NCBI GenBank assembly: GCA_018066285.1
Contig: JAGHRS010000006.1
Coordinates: forward strand, 62,001 to 126,000
Direction: 5' to 3'
Length of the DNA: 64,000 nt
From: Candidatus Treponema caballi
GTDB taxonomy: Bacteria > Spirochaetota > Spirochaetia > Treponematales > Treponemataceae
A program made the translations under genes and the position numbers. The notes beneath the pieces are model-generated. The model was given only the letters and a program-made list of their open reading frames with translations, did no database searches and had not been told where the DNA came from. Below, piece by piece: positions 54,282 through 62,831 of this stretch (positions within the stretch are counted from its first letter, which is position 1; each line of letters begins with the position of its first letter).

Positions 54282-56267
54282 CAGCGCAAGAAAAGCTTTT
54301 TCATCAATGACAGGAATGCCCAGCTCTGCTGCTTTTCTGTTCTTTGATGACCCTGATGTCGTATCGTTTGTTACAAGATAACTCAGTCCCTTAACGACAG
54401 AAGATTTTGCTGATCCTCCAAGTGCTTTGACACGCGCTTCTGCTTCACTACGTTTCATAGTGTACAGTTCACCGGTAAAGCAGAAACTCTTTCCTGCAAG
54501 TTTGCCATTTTTTAAGTCAGGAATAGTCACGTGTATGATGTCACTTTCGGTAAGCTTCCTCATTTCAGCGCTATTTTCCTCAAGTCCGGTAACAAGCACG
54601 TCTGCAGTTATTTCTGCAAACTGATATACAGCTGCTATGTCTTCGCGGGTTGCAGCAAGCAGTTTATCAAGCGTATCAAAGCCAGCTTCGACAAGTTTTT
54701 CAACCATAGTTTCACCAATGCCCTCTATGTCAAAACCTGCTATGAACTGAACGAGCGGCATGGTTCTGCTTTTCTGAATGCTGGCAAGTACTTTCTTTGC
54801 CCCGAGAGAAACATCCTGTGCGCTCGTTTCACTCAGGAAATGTCCCGTCAGTTTTTCTTCTGTCAGCGAATAGATGTCACTTATGGAATGAATGTCTCCG
54901 CATTCAAAAAGAGTATCAATCAGTGTCTTTCCAAAATCACGGATATCAATAACGCTTATCCATTTTTCAATCTGATGTTTGATACGTTTCGGACATGACT
55001 TGTTCGGACAGTAGAGCCGCGATCCTGTATTTACCAGCTTTGATCCGCACGTTCCGCATTTTTCGGGATATTTCACAAGTTGTATACTTTTGTCGACAGG
55101 CTCTGCAAACAGTGGCATTTCAGATGCATCTTTCTCTTGAGATGCTGCTTCAGACGCAAATCCGCTCACGACAGCCTCGATTTTCGGGATTATTTCACCG
55201 CGCTTTACAACGACAACATGGCTTCCAACTGCGAGTCCAAGATCGCGTATTGTATTCGGATTTGCCAAGCTCGCGCGCGAAACCTTTGTTCCTGCAAGTT
55301 CAACAGTATCAAATACAGCAACAGGCGTATACGTCGCGCCATTTTCATTCCATTCAACAGCGCGCACGACAGTGACAGCTTCTTCAAGACTGAACTTGAA
55401 TGCAATCTGCTTGTCAGGACGGTTACGAGCCGCATCTTCCTGATCTATTGCGTTATTCTTGATGACAAGACCGTCTATATCTACTTCAAGAGATGGACGT
55501 ATCTCCATGACTTTTGCACGATAGGAAATAACTTCTTCAGCAGAATGACATATCTCAACTGGAACTGTCTGAAATCCGCACTGTTTAAGCCAGGCCATCT
55601 TGCCTTTTTCGTCAGCAAATGGCGATGGAAGTCCAAGGCCACCAACAGAAAGGGCATCATAACAGATTATTTCAAGGTGCTCACTTCCCTCACCATCTTT
55701 CCGTTTCATAAGTCCGTTTGCAGCATTTCTGCAGTTTGCCTTATCCGCAAACAAAGTTTCATGAACTTTGTGGCTCATAAGAACTTCACCACGAACGCCA
55801 CCTGTGAACATTCCAGGAAGATAATTTACAAGCCCTTTCATTTTACGGACATTACGTGTTATATCGTCTCCAATCTGTCCGTCTCCACGTGTTACTGCTT
55901 TTGTAAAGATACCGTTTTCATATTGCAGCTCAAGGCTTGCGCCATCAAGTTTATATTCAACCAGGTATTCATCATAAGGATGCTTTTCCGCCCATGCTGT
56001 AAATGCTTCAGGGTCAGCAGCCTTTTCCTGACTTCCCATCGGCATGACATGCTGTGCTTTTTCAAAAACGCCACCTGTTGCTGTGGCATCAGAAAGATCA
56101 GAACCTACTTTTTTCAGAACATCGTTTTCAGGATCAAGTGACTTAAGTTCATCCCAGAGTTTATCAAACTCAGCATCTGAAATTTCACCTTCACCCTGAT
56201 AATATGATTTCTGATAATGTCTTATTTTTTTTACAAGTTCATCAATATATACTGCACGTGCATCCAT
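54273..56267 (-). CDS. ligA: NAD-dependent DNA ligase LigA
   Basis: 664 residues. Adenylation Lys in EYKLDG at K106, OB-fold, four-Cys zinc finger (CGTCGS ... CPNKSCPKRI), helix-hairpin-helix repeats and a C-terminal BRCT domain (about 588-664). It joins nicks in replication and repair. The DxDG-type nucleotide motif is intact. Confidence 0.96.
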   Translation of the reverse strand: MDARAVYIDELVKKIRHYQKSYYQGEGEISDAEFDKLWDELKSLDPENDVLKKVGSDLSDATATGGVFEKAQHVMPMGSQEKAADPEAFTAWAEKHPYDEYLVEYKLDGASLELQYENGIFTKAVTRGDGQIGDDITRNVRKMKGLVNYLPGMFTGGVRGEVLMSHKVHETLFADKANCRNAANGLMKRKDGEGSEHLEIICYDALSVGGLGLPSPFADEKGKMAWLKQCGFQTVPVEICHSAEEVISYRAKVMEIRPSLEVDIDGLVIKNNAIDQEDAARNRPDKQIAFKFSLEEAVTVVRAVEWNENGATYTPVAVFDTVELAGTKVSRASLANPNTIRDLGLAVGSHVVVVKRGEIIPKIEAVVSGFASEAASQEKDASEMPLFAEPVDKSIQLVKYPEKCGTCGSKLVNTGSRLYCPNKSCPKRIKHQIEKWISVIDIRDFGKTLIDTLFECGDIHSISDIYSLTEEKLTGHFLSETSAQDVSLGAKKVLASIQKSRTMPLVQFIAGFDIEGIGETMVEKLVEAGFDTLDKLLAATREDIAAVYQFAEITADVLVTGLEENSAEMRKLTESDIIHVTIPDLKNGKLAGKSFCFTGELYTMKRSEAEARVKALGGSAKSSVVKGLSYLVTNDTTSGSSKNRKAAELGIPVIDEKAFLALLE

Positions 56268-56302
56268 ACAATTAATATACCATATTCTCTTGCCTTAGTC
56301 AT

Positions 56303-56330
56303 AAAAAAAGGCTGCTCACAAAGAGCAGCC
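56303..56330 (-). terminator. Terminator after tpiA
   Basis: Perfect 8-bp stem GGCTGCTC / GAGCAGCC with a 5-nt loop, then seven T on the minus strand. It separates tpiA from ligA. Confidence 0.88.
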
Positions 56331-56353
56331 TCATTAATCCCTTTAATCAGGAA

Positions 56354-57109
56354 TTAGTTTTTGTAAGTCTTGCAGATTGCTTCGAATGAAGCAACTTTAA
56401 GAGCTGCACCGCCGATAAGGCCACCGTCAATATCTGGCTGGTTGAGCAGTTCCTGTGCGTTTTCCGGCTTCATTGATCCACCATACTGGATGATGACTTC
56501 ATCTGCAACTGCCTGGCTGTAAAGTTTTGCAATGTGGTCGCGGCAGAACTTGTGGATAGCCTGAGCATCAGCTGGAGTAGCTGTCTTTCCTGTTCCGATA
56601 GCCCATACTGGCTCGTAAGCGATTGTAACGTGCTTCATCTCTTCAGCTGTTACGCCAGAGAGATCTGCTGAAAGCTGGAATGCGCAAACAGCTTCTGCGT
56701 TTCCTGCCTCGCGGTCTGAAAGGAGCTCGCCGATGCAGAGAACTACATCAAGACCATCTTTCAGAGCCTTTCGAACTTTCTTGTTAATCAGTTCGTCAGA
56801 CTCACCGATTTCGTGGCGGCGTTCTGAGTGACCAAGGATGACAGTCTGACAGCCAATGTCCTTGAGCATTGCTGTTGAGATTTCACCAGTGTGTGCACCA
56901 TTATCTGTGTTAGCAACATCCTGTGCACCAAGAAGGATGTTTGAACCCTTTACAACCTGAGCAACTGCATCAAGATAAACGTACGGAACACCAATCATGT
57001 ACTTGTTCTTTCCGTCCTTAAGGGAAGCAACAAGGCCTGTAGCAAGCTCTACTGCTTCTGCCTTGTTCTTGTTCATCTTCCAGTTACCTGCGATATAAAT
57101 CTGTCTCAT
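56354..57109 (-). CDS. tpiA: Triosephosphate isomerase
   Basis: 251 residues with GNWKMN at 8-13, catalytic His in GHSERR (H94), catalytic Glu in AYEPVWAIGTG (E166) and the phosphate-binding GGAALK. It interconverts the two triose phosphates in glycolysis. Single-gene unit with its own promoter and terminator; highly biased codons suggest strong expression. Confidence 0.97.
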   Translation of the reverse strand: MRQIYIAGNWKMNKNKAEAVELATGLVASLKDGKNKYMIGVPYVYLDAVAQVVKGSNILLGAQDVANTDNGAHTGEISTAMLKDIGCQTVILGHSERRHEIGESDELINKKVRKALKDGLDVVLCIGELLSDREAGNAEAVCAFQLSADLSGVTAEEMKHVTIAYEPVWAIGTGKTATPADAQAIHKFCRDHIAKLYSQAVADEVIIQYGGSMKPENAQELLNQPDIDGGLIGGAALKVASFEAICKTYKN

Positions 57110-57132
57110 GGAGAACTCCTGAAAAAGTAAAT

Positions 57133-57151
57133 CAGTCTTTTTCTCAGACTG
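57133..57151 (-). other. Small hairpin in the tpiA leader
   Basis: CAGTCT-N7-AGACTG, right at the predicted 5' end of the tpiA mRNA; a possible stabilising 5' stem-loop. Confidence 0.35.
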
Positions 57152-57159
57152 TCAAATAA

Positions 57160-57188
57160 AGTATAACGATTTGTTGAAACCTTGTCAT
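57160..57188 (-). promoter_or_regulatory. Promoter of tpiA
   Basis: ATGACA (-35) and TATACT (-10), 17-bp spacing, leader about 44 nt with CAGGAG. The spacer end CAACAAATCGT is nearly the same as in the rpoZ promoter (CAACAAATTGT). Confidence 0.6.
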
Positions 57189-57226
57189 CTGTCTGTAAAA
57201 TAACCACCTTTTTGCTTTATTTTTGA

Positions 57227-57255
57227 TTGTTTTTCCGCAATTCTGCTGATATGAT
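57227..57255 (+). promoter_or_regulatory. Promoter of the HD-GYP gene
   Basis: TTGTTT (-35) and TATGAT (-10) with 17-bp spacing; leader about 38 nt containing AAAGGGGA before the TTG start. Together with the tpiA promoter this accounts for the 190-bp gap. Confidence 0.5.
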
Positions 57256-57299
57256 GATTCTTAGAGAGTATTTTTAATTTCTAAAGGGGATTTTTCTTT

Positions 57300-58613
57300 T
57301 TGAGTTTTCTAAAACGCATATCAGGCAAGTTCAGTGATTACTATATAATGCCTTTTGAATTCAGGAAGAGTATTGCCGAAAAAAATTATCTCCGTACACT
57401 TTACGGACTGCTTTTTACTCTTTTTGCAAGCATTGTTGCCTTTTTTATCCTTTATTTTGCAGATCGTGCTAAAATTTTTGAAATAGGCAGTCATGAATTA
57501 TTCTTAACAATATATATTCATGCAGCAATTCTTTCCCTTTTTATCATGTTCTTAATCAGGAAATTCAATATTAAAAATATTTGTGTCATTGAGTTTCCCC
57601 TTTATTTCTGCGCCACAGTCGGAACACTTGACTGTCTTTTAAGCCTTTTACGCCAAACCGGTGTATTTAATGCACTGATTTTCTTTCTTTTCCTTGAAAT
57701 ACTTATATCCATCGTATACACATTCCATCCTATATATTTCTTTTTGCTTACCACATTGAGCTATTTGAATTTCTATCCAAACATAAAAAAACAGTTTGGA
57801 GGCATGGCCGCTTATACCACACTTCTTCTGTTTGTTACGCTCATTTTTCTTTGTCTGTCTAAATGGAAAAATACAAAGCGTCTTTTACTTCGCTCCAGTA
57901 ATGGCGATTTATACAAGGAAGCATTACAAAGCGAAGTCCAGCGTCAGATGAATGAAATTAACAGGCAGCATAAAAAGATTGTAAAAATGCAGAATCATAC
58001 AATCGTCAGCCTTTCAAACCTTGTTGAAAACCGGGACAGTGATACAGGGGAGCATGTCCGGCGCACAAGTAAATATGTTAAACTTCTTGCACAAAAAGCA
58101 AAGCAGGATGGCTATTATAAAGATATACTCACCGATGATTATATCAATTATCTGTATAGAGCAGCTCCTATGCATGATATTGGAAAAATCATTATTTCAG
58201 ATGTCATCCTTAAAAAACCTGGAAAACTGACAGATGAAGAGTTTTTTCTTATGCAGAAACATTGTTCAGAAGGTGGCCGTATTGTAAGGGAAGTATTGGG
58301 CAATGATCAGGACAAGGAATATGTAACCATCGCCACAGAAATTGCTTCATACCATCATGAAAAATGGAACGGATGCGGATATCCTTCAAAACTTAAGGAA
58401 GAAGAAATTCCTCTTAGTGCAAGAATAATGGCCATTGCCGATGTTTTCGATGCGCTTGTATCACCGCGCTGTTATAAGGAGCCCTATCCTGTTGAAAAGG
58501 CATTTTCAATCATTCAGGAAGATGCAGGCAAACACTTTGATCCAATTCTTGCAAAAGAATTCCTTGAAATCAAAGACAGTGTACTTGAAGTCTTTAATCA
58601 CTTTAAGGACTAA
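57300..58613 (+). CDS. Membrane-bound HD-GYP phosphodiesterase
   Basis: 437 residues from a TTG start (AAAGGGGA upstream; the next ATG is residue 17). Six membrane helices (about 32-186), a coiled coil (205-240), then an HD-GYP domain with HD at 292-293, the HHEKWNGCGYP motif (352-362) and AIADVFDAL. This class degrades cyclic di-GMP. The membrane part may sense a signal; no known sensor domain is recognised. Confidence 0.9.
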   Translation: MSFLKRISGKFSDYYIMPFEFRKSIAEKNYLRTLYGLLFTLFASIVAFFILYFADRAKIFEIGSHELFLTIYIHAAILSLFIMFLIRKFNIKNICVIEFPLYFCATVGTLDCLLSLLRQTGVFNALIFFLFLEILISIVYTFHPIYFFLLTTLSYLNFYPNIKKQFGGMAAYTTLLLFVTLIFLCLSKWKNTKRLLLRSSNGDLYKEALQSEVQRQMNEINRQHKKIVKMQNHTIVSLSNLVENRDSDTGEHVRRTSKYVKLLAQKAKQDGYYKDILTDDYINYLYRAAPMHDIGKIIISDVILKKPGKLTDEEFFLMQKHCSEGGRIVREVLGNDQDKEYVTIATEIASYHHEKWNGCGYPSKLKEEEIPLSARIMAIADVFDALVSPRCYKEPYPVEKAFSIIQEDAGKHFDPILAKEFLEIKDSVLEVFNHFKD

Positions 58614-58637
58614 AAAGCGAATCAGATTCCAGTGTTT

Positions 58638-59177
58638 TCAAACACCAGTCTCAATTTCGTTGCAGAGTGCCTCGTAAAGTATTGCCTTATCTTTGTTTGC
58701 TTCACGTACGTTATTGGTAAGACGCTTTGCAAGCACAGAAAGAACACGATAGCCCAGAACAGGCTCTTTGTCACAGACTCCCATGAACTTATCACCGGCT
58801 ATGGAAAGACAGAGGCAGTCTGTATTTGCTGTAATCGTGGCTGAACGTGTATCTTTGCTGATAATAGCCATTTCTCCAAAGAAAATGTTCATATTGGAGT
58901 TTAATGTTGCAAGAGCGATTACATCTCCAACCGGAGTCTTACGTGTGACAAGTACTTCACCTTCATACAGGATGAAGAGTTCATCACCCATTTCTCCTTC
59001 AGTAATAATCTGTTCACCAGCTTTAAAGGGCACTATGGAGAGATTATCATAAACCATTTTCAGCATACGCTGATCATCTTCATTCTCAGCATTAAAAGCA
59101 CTGAACAAAGGAAGCTTTACAAGCTTTGGCAAGACAACTTCGAATGACTGCATTTCAATTTTTTCTTTCTTAGGCAT
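58638..59177 (-). CDS. Stand-alone cyclic-nucleotide-binding (CAP_ED) protein
   Basis: 179 residues: one cNMP-binding beta-roll (about 20-150; GEQIITEGEMGDELFILYEGEV, FFGEMAIISKDTRSATITA) and short terminal helices. There is no DNA-binding domain, so it is not a Crp-type regulator. The start overlaps the upstream channel-like gene by 8 bp, suggesting it binds or gates that protein. It converges with the HD-GYP gene with a 24-bp gap. Confidence 0.85.
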   Translation of the reverse strand: MPKKEKIEMQSFEVVLPKLVKLPLFSAFNAENEDDQRMLKMVYDNLSIVPFKAGEQIITEGEMGDELFILYEGEVLVTRKTPVGDVIALATLNSNMNIFFGEMAIISKDTRSATITANTDCLCLSIAGDKFMGVCDKEPVLGYRVLSVLAKRLTNNVREANKDKAILYEALCNEIETGV

Positions 59178-60372
59178 TCTTCTTACCCCTTACGTAAATT
59201 GCTTTTGTATTCTTTGGAATGATGAAATCATTTGCAGGCGTAAAAAGAGGTTCATTACTTACCAGTGTCTTAACCTTCTTAAGTCCACCAATAATTGCAT
59301 TCATATTCGGATTTTTCTGTGCTTCGCGGATAGCTTCCTTTCTTCTTAAATGGAAGTTACCAGAATTAAGAAGAAGTCCGACAAGTATTTCACCTTCTTT
59401 TCTTCCATAAGTAAAATGTTTACGAAGATCTTCGTATGGTTTTCCAATAAGCGCTTCAGGAATTTCACAAATCATAAGGCCTGAATCAGCATCATCACTA
59501 ATAAGTGCCCGGATAACATTGCTGTAACCTCTTCCGCTTGAAGCAGAAGCAAGCAGATTGCGTTCATATTCCTGTGTCAGAATAATTTCATCACAATGAG
59601 CCATTTTCAGATGTTTCTCAAATTTATCACTTATCAGTTCCGCCGCGATATACAGACCACGGCTCATGCTTTCCATGGTAAGAACAGCAAGAACTGTGCG
59701 GGAGTCAATCTCCATATCTGAATATTTTTTTGCTTTATCTGATATAATAAGTGCACGACCGGCTGTTTCAATATGTGCACGTGTTAATGTTGCTTCATCT
59801 GTAAAGTCGCCAGATACGTAAATCAGGTCTTTGAATTTTTTCTGTGATCTGAGCTGTGCCATCTGCTCCTGAGCATCGTTTATCATGACAATCATGTCTG
59901 TCGTAATATCAGGATTAGAAATCAATACATTATTAAGGATATCCTCAAATCCCGGTCTCCATCCACATAACAGAAAATGTCCCTGCATATCATCCACCTT
60001 CTTTAACCCCTTTTCATCTTTCATCTGTACATCAAGAAACCACGATGCAATCTTCGCCTTAATACAAACGAAGAGTACAAGACCTGTCATAAGCATTGTC
60101 CATGCTGCCGCACGTCCAGGTACTGTTTCACATACATACTCAAAGTAGTTTGCGAAAACAGCAACACACATGAACCAGAATGTATCAAACTTTGTTTCAA
60201 TTCCGCATTCACTGAGACCGGCATCCATCCGCTCGAACGTATATACAACGACACAAGCCAGATAGATAAGCACAACTATTGCGAGACACAGAATGACAAG
60301 CGGATCACGCAAAGATGCTTTTATGCGCCTGAAAAAGGAACTTTTCTTTTTCTTTTCTTCACGACTGTTCAT
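59170..60372 (-). CDS. RCK/TrkA-N channel-like protein, paralogue 2
   Basis: 400 residues from the ATG at 60372; a GTG at 60402 would overlap the previous gene. Two membrane helices (about 25-45 and 87-107) with a pore-loop-like segment between, then two Rossmann-like RCK modules (HFLLCGWRPGFEDIL near 132). It resembles the CASTOR/POLLUX-type ion channel family. The filter region reads AVFANYFEYVCETVPGR (71-87) instead of TVGYGD. Substrate unknown. Confidence 0.8.
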   Translation of the reverse strand: MNSREEKKKKSSFFRRIKASLRDPLVILCLAIVVLIYLACVVVYTFERMDAGLSECGIETKFDTFWFMCVAVFANYFEYVCETVPGRAAAWTMLMTGLVLFVCIKAKIASWFLDVQMKDEKGLKKVDDMQGHFLLCGWRPGFEDILNNVLISNPDITTDMIVMINDAQEQMAQLRSQKKFKDLIYVSGDFTDEATLTRAHIETAGRALIISDKAKKYSDMEIDSRTVLAVLTMESMSRGLYIAAELISDKFEKHLKMAHCDEIILTQEYERNLLASASSGRGYSNVIRALISDDADSGLMICEIPEALIGKPYEDLRKHFTYGRKEGEILVGLLLNSGNFHLRRKEAIREAQKNPNMNAIIGGLKKVKTLVSNEPLFTPANDFIIPKNTKAIYVRGKKNA

Positions 60373-60385
60373 AAACGATGAATCC

Positions 60386-61474
60386 TCATGAATGATTAGC
60401 ACAAATCATGATTGATTTTGCGCCTTTTGGAATAACCCAGTCTTCGGCGGGCGTCAGTTTTGTTTCATTTGATTCAAGAAGCACACCAACCAGTACCCGG
60501 TTTGTCTTGTTTTCAAAAAGAGCTGCCAGTTCTTTATATTGCTTTCCAAAGAATGTTTCTGGAATCTCGCCAATCATGATGCCACTTCCAACATCATCTG
60601 AAATGAGTGATTTAATGACGTTGCTATACCCCATACCACTTGAAGCTGTAGCAAGCAGGTTGTGTTCATATTCCTGTGTCATGAGGATTTCATCACACTT
60701 TGCAAGTTTCAGATGTTCCTCAAATTTGTTGTCATAAATCTCTGCTGCAATATATACTTCGGGACATATATTTTTCATCGTAATGACACCAAGAACAGTC
60801 TGTGAGTCCACTTCCATGTCAGAACGTTCTTTTGAATGGTCTGATATGACAAGTACACGTTTTGCTGTTTTCAAGCATGCCCGTTCAAGTGTCTCTGCGT
60901 CAGCAAAGTCTCCGGCAACATAACTTACTTCATTGAAGCGGATATCTTCCTTAAGCAGTTCAATCTGTTCAGAAGGAGCTTCATTTACAAGCACAATTTC
61001 ATCAGGAGAAATATCAGGGTTTGCCTGAATGACTGCTTCAAGAATCTTATCAAAACCGGGACGCCACCCGCAAATAATCAGATGATTTTTCATACCTCTT
61101 AGTTTTTTCAACCCCTTATTGCCTTGCATTAACATATTCATGAAACCGGATGTGATTTTACCAGTTACAAAACTGAATACGACCATACCTGAAAGAAGCA
61201 GTGCCAGAGCGGCAAGTCTTCCAGGAACGGTCATCATATAATAGTCATAATATGCAGCTGATACAGCAACAATTGTCTGCCAGATGGCATCAGGCCATCC
61301 TCCAATCTCATTTACTTCACTCAGCGATGTCAATTCATGCGTTCCGATTATATACGTACATACAAGAATAATGACGACAATGAGAAAACCTAAATAAGTT
61401 TTTGGATTGAATAATGCCCGTCTGCGTTTCCGTTTTTTGTTCAAACTGGCTGCAGACTCAGATTTCTTAGACAT
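60386..61474 (-). CDS. RCK/TrkA-N channel-like protein, paralogue 1
   Basis: 362 residues, same layout as paralogue 2: basic N-terminus, membrane helix (about 27-46), pore-loop-like AVSAAYYDYYMMTVPGR (70-86), second helix (87-107), then RCK modules (HLIICGWRPGFDKIL near 131). The region GYSNVIKSLISDDVGSG is almost identical between the paralogues. It has its own predicted leaderless promoter inside the end of trmB. Confidence 0.8.
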   Translation of the reverse strand: MSKKSESAASLNKKRKRRRALFNPKTYLGFLIVVIILVCTYIIGTHELTSLSEVNEIGGWPDAIWQTIVAVSAAYYDYYMMTVPGRLAALALLLSGMVVFSFVTGKITSGFMNMLMQGNKGLKKLRGMKNHLIICGWRPGFDKILEAVIQANPDISPDEIVLVNEAPSEQIELLKEDIRFNEVSYVAGDFADAETLERACLKTAKRVLVISDHSKERSDMEVDSQTVLGVITMKNICPEVYIAAEIYDNKFEEHLKLAKCDEILMTQEYEHNLLATASSGMGYSNVIKSLISDDVGSGIMIGEIPETFFGKQYKELAALFENKTNRVLVGVLLESNETKLTPAEDWVIPKGAKSIMICANHS

Positions 61475-61480
61475 AGAAAC

Positions 61481-61509
61481 AGTATACTCCCGTTCTATTC
61501 AGTTTTCAA
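61481..61509 (-). promoter_or_regulatory. Predicted leaderless promoter of the channel gene pair
   Basis: TTGAAA (-35, inside the trmB 3' end) and TATACT (-10) with 17-bp spacing. The -10 ends 6 nt before the ATG, so +1 would be the A of the start codon at 61474. A GGGAG precedes the -10. Confidence 0.5.
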
Positions 61510-62190
61510 GAAATACAATTCTTTAATGACACGTTCTGCGGCAAGCCCTTTATTTTCAAATTTTGTTTCAGGCCGCCATTCCTGATGCGGAGCAAATCCT
61601 TCATAAGCATTTTTGAGGCAAGGAGTATCATTGAGCTGTTCAAGAGCAAACTCTGCATACGGTTCCCAGTCCGTTGCCATATAGAGATAACCGCCAGGCG
61701 CAAGTTTTTTTGAAAGCAGGTCTGTGCGCGGCCTTTGTACAAGCCGTCTTTTGTGATGCTTTTTCTTTGGCCATGGATCCGGAAAGAATATGTGGAATGC
61801 TGCAACTGAATTGTCTGGAATCATGGTTTCCAGAACTTCCATTGCATCATGTTCTATGATATAGAGGTTTTTCAGCTGCCGGGTCTCAATTTCCCCAAGT
61901 AGTTTTCCTACTCCAGGCGTGTGGACTTCAAGACCAAGGTAGTTTTTCTCAGGATTCTGTTCTGCAATAATGGCTGTCGCTTTTCCCATTCCGAAACCAA
62001 TCTCTATCGTAACAGGATTTATATTGTCGAATACATCAACATAATTAAGGGGAAACTCTGTGTAAGGAACACACCATCTGCATGAAAGAGTTTCATAATC
62101 ACGTTTCTGCGAATCGGTCATTCTTCCGGCACGAAGGGCATATGTGTGAACAGTCCTCATAAATGGAGCATTCTGTTGTTCGTCACTCAT
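61495..62190 (-). CDS. trmB: tRNA (guanine-N7-)-methyltransferase TrmB
   Basis: 231 residues from the ATG at 62190, chosen because AAGGA lies six bases upstream; an ATG two codons earlier is also open. Motifs: [26 protein letters not shown] (SAM site), [17 protein letters not shown]. It methylates G46 of tRNA. It overlaps the lipoprotein gene by 8 bp. Confidence 0.94.
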   Translation of the reverse strand: MSDEQQNAPFMRTVHTYALRAGRMTDSQKRDYETLSCRWCVPYTEFPLNYVDVFDNINPVTIEIGFGMGKATAIIAEQNPEKNYLGLEVHTPGVGKLLGEIETRQLKNLYIIEHDAMEVLETMIPDNSVAAFHIFFPDPWPKKKHHKRRLVQRPRTDLLSKKLAPGGYLYMATDWEPYAEFALEQLNDTPCLKNAYEGFAPHQEWRPETKFENKGLAAERVIKELYFLKTE

Positions 62191-62830
62191 CGGCATTCCT
62201 TAATGATTCTTCAGGAAGAACATATACAGCTTTCTTCCTTACATCACTTATATATTCCCGTACAGTCTGTCCTTCCGGATATTTCTTCGAAAGCTGTTCC
62301 ACAGTATCTGATGAATCATTTGAATCTGCAGTTATATATAAAACACTTCTGTCTTCATCAAAAACGATGAACTTTTTATTTACAGTTGCCTTATCCGGCA
62401 TTTTCTCAAGTACGGAATCATCAAGCGTGAAATTTGATATACTTGTATTCCCTGCATAATCTGTGAATATGATTGTATACACGCCTTCCGGAAACTGTTC
62501 ACCTTCAGGCATCTTCAAATTGCAGCAACCTGCATATTCTTTTTTATCAACACCTTTCAGGATATCAACCGGTTTAACATACCAGCAAAGTCCTGAAGCC
62601 TTGTGCTGCACAGTCATTGAACTTAATCTTACAGCTTCTGAATGAACTTCTGAAAACACAGATAATACAGCGTCAGGCTCTGTATCTTCACTGTTGTACA
62701 GATACACAACACGTGGATACGTAATCTGAAGTTCAGGCATGATATCAGAACATGAAGTGCATATGACACAAATACATATACTTAAGGCTGCGAAAAAGAG
62801 TGAAAGTATTTTTTTAAACTGAATGTCCAT
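62183..62830 (-). CDS. Hypothetical lipoprotein
   Basis: 215 residues with a lipoprotein signal peptide (VICTSC, Cys at about 27). The rest looks beta-rich, perhaps Ig-like ([21 protein letters not shown]). No known family recognised. It lies 1 bp after the GHKL-like gene and overlaps trmB. Confidence 0.65.
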   Translation of the reverse strand: MDIQFKKILSLFFAALSICICVICTSCSDIMPELQITYPRVVYLYNSEDTEPDAVLSVFSEVHSEAVRLSSMTVQHKASGLCWYVKPVDILKGVDKKEYAGCCNLKMPEGEQFPEGVYTIIFTDYAGNTSISNFTLDDSVLEKMPDKATVNKKFIVFDEDRSVLYITADSNDSSDTVEQLSKKYPEGQTVREYISDVRKKAVYVLPEESLRNADE

Positions 62831-62831
62831 A

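Noticed and set aside
54995-56141. Long plus-strand ORFs (126 and 353 codons) opposite ligA
   Set aside because: The ligA frame carries every ligase motif; the antisense frames are Cys/Phe/Ser-rich shadows without a recognisable domain.
58614-58660. GTGTT / AACAC hairpin between the HD-GYP and cNMP genes
   Set aside because: Short stem inside the cNMP 3' end with no T-run on either strand, so not callable as a terminator.
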